Source of the DNA: Lachnospiraceae bacterium UBA1729
Lineage (GTDB): Bacteria > Bacillota > Clostridia > Lachnospirales > Lachnospiraceae
Length of the DNA stretch: 9,402 bases
Direction of reading: 5' to 3'
Assembly: GCA_002315945.1 (NCBI GenBank)
Contig: DCIJ01000110.1
Span: 4,613 to 14,014, forward strand
Shown: positions 6,865 to 9,402 of the stretch, one piece after another
How the letters are laid out: each line of letters starts with the position of its first letter
How positions within the stretch are numbered: the stretch's first letter is position 1
Position numbers and translations under genes: made by a program
The notes under the pieces: generated by a model
The model's database searches: none
What the model saw: the letters and a program-made list of their open reading frames with translations, nothing else
Told to the model about the DNA's origin: nothing

Positions 6865-7754
6865 TACAAATCTACCTCCTTGGTGCTAAATAGCTTTAGT
6901 ACAGCCTGTGTAACTATCAGAACAAACAGGAAATAGACAATTGACTCGGCACTACCCATTCCATAGCGGTTATTTGTAAAGGCATCCTTATATATCTGCA
7001 GTGTAACTGAATATGTAGATCCTCCAGGACCGCCTTTTGTAAGAGCCAGAATAATATCAAATACTTTTAATGCATTTGTAAGGGACATAAAAATACAGGT
7101 TGTGAAGGAGGGACCAAGCAAAGGCAGCGTTACCTTTGAAAACCTTTGCCATCCAGTGGCTCCATCAACAGTGGCGGCTTCCAGCACATCAGCAGGAACG
7201 GCCTGAAGGCCTGCAATATACAGAACAATGTAAAAGCCTAACTGCTGCCAGATACCTACAAAGACTACCGAATAGAAGGCAAGCTTTGGATCACCAAGAA
7301 AAGAAAAATTCCAAAAGCCCCAACCGGTAATGTCAGCAAGCTTTGAAAAGCCCTGAGTAAAAATGAATTGCCAGATAAAACCAACAATTGTCATACTCAT
7401 TATGTAGGGAATGAAAAAGATTCCCCTGAAAAAATTGGCCAGTTTGAATTTCTTTGTTAGTGCTACGGCAAGTGCCAGCGCAAGCACGTTGGAAAAAAGT
7501 GTAAATCCAAAGGTATATTTTGTTGTAAACCAAAGAGAATTCATGAATTCGCCTTTGGAAGAAAACAGGGTCTGGAAATTACTAAATCCAACAAACTTCG
7601 GTGCTTTGGAAATACCATTCCACTCAGTGAGAGAATAATATCCACTCATAACAAAGGGAATATAAATCATAACTGTTACAAGAAGAATTGCAGGAATAAT
7701 GTATAAGAAATTCTCCGCATATTCTTTTAATAGACGTTTTTGTTTCTGTGACAT
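6864..7754 (-). CDS. Sugar ABC transporter permease, MalF type
   Basis: A 296-residue membrane subunit of the same CUT1 importer and the first gene of the operon. Hydrophobic segments lie at about 15-37, 82-101, 111-133, 160-182, 216-238 and 268-288. The EAA loop is clear: EAATVDGATGWQRF (192-205), leading to TLPLLGP, with the conserved Gly at 198. LTKGGPGGST (238-247) is a common signature near the C-terminal end of MalF/UgpA-type permeases. It has six membrane segments and lacks the extra N-terminal helices and large periplasmic loop of E. coli MalF, as usual in Gram-positives. The start at 7754 is preceded by a G-run (GGGGG, 7759-7763), a weak ribosome site with short spacing. It is read away from the sensor kinase gene and shares its control region. 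Confidence 0.95.
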   Translation of the reverse strand: MSQKQKRLLKEYAENFLYIIPAILLVTVMIYIPFVMSGYYSLTEWNGISKAPKFVGFSNFQTLFSSKGEFMNSLWFTTKYTFGFTLFSNVLALALAVALTKKFKLANFFRGIFFIPYIMSMTIVGFIWQFIFTQGFSKLADITGWGFWNFSFLGDPKLAFYSVVFVGIWQQLGFYIVLYIAGLQAVPADVLEAATVDGATGWQRFSKVTLPLLGPSFTTCIFMSLTNALKVFDIILALTKGGPGGSTYSVTLQIYKDAFTNNRYGMGSAESIVYFLFVLIVTQAVLKLFSTKEVDL

Positions 7755-7813
7755 GTTACCCCCAAATGTGTCATATAATTTGTATAAATAGTGCTTGTAA
7801 AATCATCATAATC

Positions 7814-7828
7814 TATGCAGACTGCATA
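7814..7828. repeat. 15-bp palindrome, operator candidate
   Basis: TATGCAG and CTGCATA form an exact inverted repeat around a single central A. It sits about 60 bp upstream of the ABC operon start and 73 bp upstream of the kinase ATG, a typical place for a dimeric regulator. No T run follows either arm, so it is not a terminator. Confidence 0.5.
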
Positions 7829-7842
7829 ATAAATGCAATAAT

Positions 7843-7872
7843 TTGAACAAAAAAGGGTAAAATATTGAACAA
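7843..7872 (+). repeat. Direct octamer repeat with 22-bp period
   Basis: TTGAACAA occurs at 7843-7850 and again at 7865-7872. The 22-bp period is close to two helical turns, so both copies face the same side of the DNA. Paired direct half-sites of this spacing suit AraC-type activators, the class that partners YesM-type kinases. The second copy overlaps a candidate -35 box of the kinase gene. Confidence 0.5.
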
Positions 7873-7893
7873 TTTACGACTATTGTTTAGAAT
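7865..7893 (+). promoter_or_regulatory. Candidate promoter of the sensor kinase gene
   Basis: TTGAAC (7865-7870) and TAGAAT (7888-7893) are separated by exactly 17 nt, a good sigma-A match. The expected transcript start is about 7900, directly at the ATG of 7901. Translation from this promoter would then be leaderless or nearly so, in keeping with the lack of a clear Shine-Dalgarno sequence. An upstream promoter with a longer leader is the alternative. Confidence 0.38.
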
Positions 7894-7900
7894 GAGAATT

Positions 7901-9402
7901 ATGAGTACTGTGAAGCATTTAAGAGACAAATTTTATAAAATACCAATGTGGATGCAGGTGTTTTCACTGGCCACTATTACGGGTGTATTTCTGGTTACTA
8001 TCCTAATGGTTCAGGAATATTTGGAGATACGTGGACAGTTAATTGAACATAGGCTTGATTCTCTTCAGAAGCTTGTTTCGGCAGAGAATCTTAACCTGGA
8101 AACCTATATTGAAGACCTGTCAGACTATTGTGTTCAGGGATGTTATGACAATAGTTTTCTCAAGGTAATTGAGAGCGGCAGGGATCTTTCCGATAAGGAT
8201 GAAAATTACTTAAAGGAACAGATAAAAGTATATTTCTATTCCCGTTCAGATATTAATGAATACACACTTTATCTGACAGAACCAGGACTAAAGTTTGTTA
8301 AAAATATGAAGGACAAGCAGATTTTGCAGACAGATTCCACAGATATCAGGAACGAAGAGTTTTTTAGAGAATGTACAGGAAAAAGTGGTTATCAGTATAT
8401 TAGTGCTGATGTGGATAACAGAGACAATTCCCTGTTTAAATATTACCATTCTATCCTGAATTTTAAGACAAGGGAAACCATAGCTGTTACAGAGATTCTG
8501 GTGGACAATGCATTCTGGAAGGATTTACTAAAGAATCATGAAATTAAGAACGAAATACTTTGTCTCTACACCAATGATGGACAGTTAATTAAGTCTACAG
8601 ATGATGATATCATTCAGAATATTCCTAAGCAGGAAGTAATTAATCTGATTAATTCAGTACGAACAAAAGAAAAAGTAAATCTTCAGGGTAAAAATTATTT
8701 TTTAATTAAGGATAGTTCAAAGAAAAACAATATTTCTTTCATGGTTCTAATTCCTGTCAGCTCTATGACTTCCGAATTGAAAGCAGCAGTGATAAAGACC
8801 ATAATTATCGGCTTGATACTGATACTGATTGCGTTGGTTGTAATTCTTATAATTGCCAGATATTTGACAAAACCTCTAAGTGAGCTGTCAAAAAATATGG
8901 AGCTGGTAGGAAAAGGAGATTTTTCTGTAAAGGACAGTTCGGCCGGATCCATGGAGATCTCTCTATTATCTGACAGCTTTAACGAAATGACAGATAAGAT
9001 ACAGGAACTGATTAAATCAAATTACGTATACAAAATCAATGAGAAGAATTCACAGATTGTAGCTCTGGAGGCTCAGCTTAATCCACATTACCTGTACAAT
9101 ACCCTTCAGGCAATATCCACAGAGGCCCTCATGAATGATCAGAAGCAGATATACCAGATGATAAATGCACTGGCCAGTGGACTAAGATATTCAATTAAGG
9201 GTGAGGGAATGGTTCCGCTGGAAAAGGAAATGGAATATGTAAAGAACTATATTTACCTGCAAAAACTTAGGATGTCGGACAAACTTAATTCAACTATCAG
9301 TATTGATTCTGGTGCTGAGCAGATACATATTCCAAAGATATCAATTCAGCTGCTAGTTGAGAATGCTATTATTCATGGAATTGGAAACATTAAGGATTCT
9401 GT
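7901..9402 (+). CDS. YesM-type sensor histidine kinase (3' end outside window)
   Basis: An uninterrupted frame runs from ATG 7901 to the window edge: 500 complete codons with no stop. It encodes a membrane sensor kinase of the LytS/YesM class. A first membrane segment (about 15-38), an extracellular sensor region (about 39-295, probably a Cache/PAS-like fold), a second segment (about 296-319) and a HAMP linker (about 320-372) are visible. The His_kinase domain follows, with phosphoacceptor H396 in AQLNPHYLYNTLQ. The ATPase domain has begun with its N box LVENAIIHGIGN (485-496); the G boxes would lie beyond the edge. Family members are about 580-600 residues, so some 80-100 are missing. An in-frame ATG at 7892 would add three residues; an in-frame TGA at 7844-7846 limits the start. 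Neither ATG has a clear ribosome site. It is divergent from the ABC operon and likely controls it through an AraC-type regulator expected downstream. The signal is probably a sugar or sugar-bound binding protein (inference). Confidence 0.93.
   Translation, partial: MSTVKHLRDKFYKIPMWMQVFSLATITGVFLVTILMVQEYLEIRGQLIEHRLDSLQKLVSAENLNLETYIEDLSDYCVQGCYDNSFLKVIESGRDLSDKDENYLKEQIKVYFYSRSDINEYTLYLTEPGLKFVKNMKDKQILQTDSTDIRNEEFFRECTGKSGYQYISADVDNRDNSLFKYYHSILNFKTRETIAVTEILVDNAFWKDLLKNHEIKNEILCLYTNDGQLIKSTDDDIIQNIPKQEVINLINSVRTKEKVNLQGKNYFLIKDSSKKNNISFMVLIPVSSMTSELKAAVIKTIIIGLILILIALVVILIIARYLTKPLSELSKNMELVGKGDFSVKDSSAGSMEISLLSDSFNEMTDKIQELIKSNYVYKINEKNSQIVALEAQLNPHYLYNTLQAISTEALMNDQKQIYQMINALASGLRYSIKGEGMVPLEKEMEYVKNYIYLQKLRMSDKLNSTISIDSGAEQIHIPKISIQLLVENAIIHGIGNIKDS

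Larger units (their letters stand above)
7755..7900. promoter_or_regulatory. Divergent control region between ABC operon and sensor kinase
   Basis: This 146-nt gap must hold the promoters of both divergent units. It contains an exact 7-1-7 palindrome TATGCAG-A-CTGCATA (7814-7828), a repeated octamer TTGAACAA (7843-7850 and 7865-7872) with a 22-bp period, and an inverted repeat AACAAT-N8-ATTGTT (7868-7873/7882-7887). For the ABC operon a TTTACA (7801-7796) and TTATAT (7778-7773), 17 nt apart on the - strand, are possible promoter boxes. They would leave a leader of only about a dozen nt, so this assignment is weak. No RNA gene or ORF is visible in the gap. Confidence 0.65.

Noticed and set aside
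6538..6936. A 132-codon + strand frame opposite the permease pair
   Set aside because: It is antisense to two clear permeases, spans their junction and has no plausible start signal.
8695..8952. An 85-codon - strand frame opposite the kinase
   Set aside because: It lies opposite the second membrane segment and HAMP region of the kinase, and hydrophobic shadow frames are common there.
1..9402. Search for CRISPR arrays, tRNA or rRNA genes, insertion sequences, attachment sites or phage genes
   Set aside because: No regularly spaced repeats, RNA gene landmarks, transposase motifs or flanking inverted repeats were seen. The coding frames are intact and of similar style across the window.

Overview
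The window looks like a carbohydrate-uptake and -breakdown region from the chromosome of an anaerobic, AT-rich Gram-positive bacterium. A Lachnospiraceae member of the Butyrivibrio/Pseudobutyrivibrio/Roseburia type is the best guess. The clues are AT-rich DNA with strong AGGAGG-type ribosome sites, an Ala/Glu/Ser-rich linker behind the lipobox of the binding protein, a sugar ABC transporter with no ATPase gene of its own, a YesM-type sensor kinase, and cysteine-rich cytoplasmic enzymes. The genus is an inference from style, not proven.

Layout, left to right. (1) 1-45, + strand: the last 14 codons of a MalG-type sugar ABC permease. (2) 51-1889, + strand: a GH13 enzyme of the amylosucrase/sucrose hydrolase group with all catalytic residues in place, 5 nt behind the permease stop and so probably its operon partner. 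(3) 1971-2006: a strong hairpin with T tracts on both strands, shared by two converging genes. (4) 2020-4380, - strand: a GH31 alpha-xylosidase closely resembling E. coli YicI, with its own leader, likely promoter and strong ribosome site. (5) 4483-4509: terminator of the next operon. (6) 7754 down to 4589, - strand: a CUT1 sugar importer in the order MalF-type permease, MalG-type permease, lipoprotein binding protein. (7) 7755-7900: a divergent control region rich in direct and inverted repeats. (8) 7901 to the right edge, + strand: a YesM-type membrane sensor histidine kinase, cut by the window end inside its ATPase domain and therefore without a stop codon here.

How it may work together. 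The kinase faces the ABC operon and probably controls it, with an AraC-type response regulator expected just beyond the right edge. The importer would bring in an oligosaccharide using an ATPase encoded elsewhere, as is usual for CUT1 systems in Firmicutes. The cytoplasmic alpha-xylosidase would remove non-reducing alpha-xylosyl residues. The left-hand permease/GH13 pair is probably a separate sucrose (or related glucoside) uptake and cleavage unit. The parts are known families; nothing seen proves a new system. The points most worth a second look are the function of the amylosucrase-like enzyme, the repeat-rich divergent promoter region, the possible near-leaderless kinase start, and the structured gap before the binding-protein gene.
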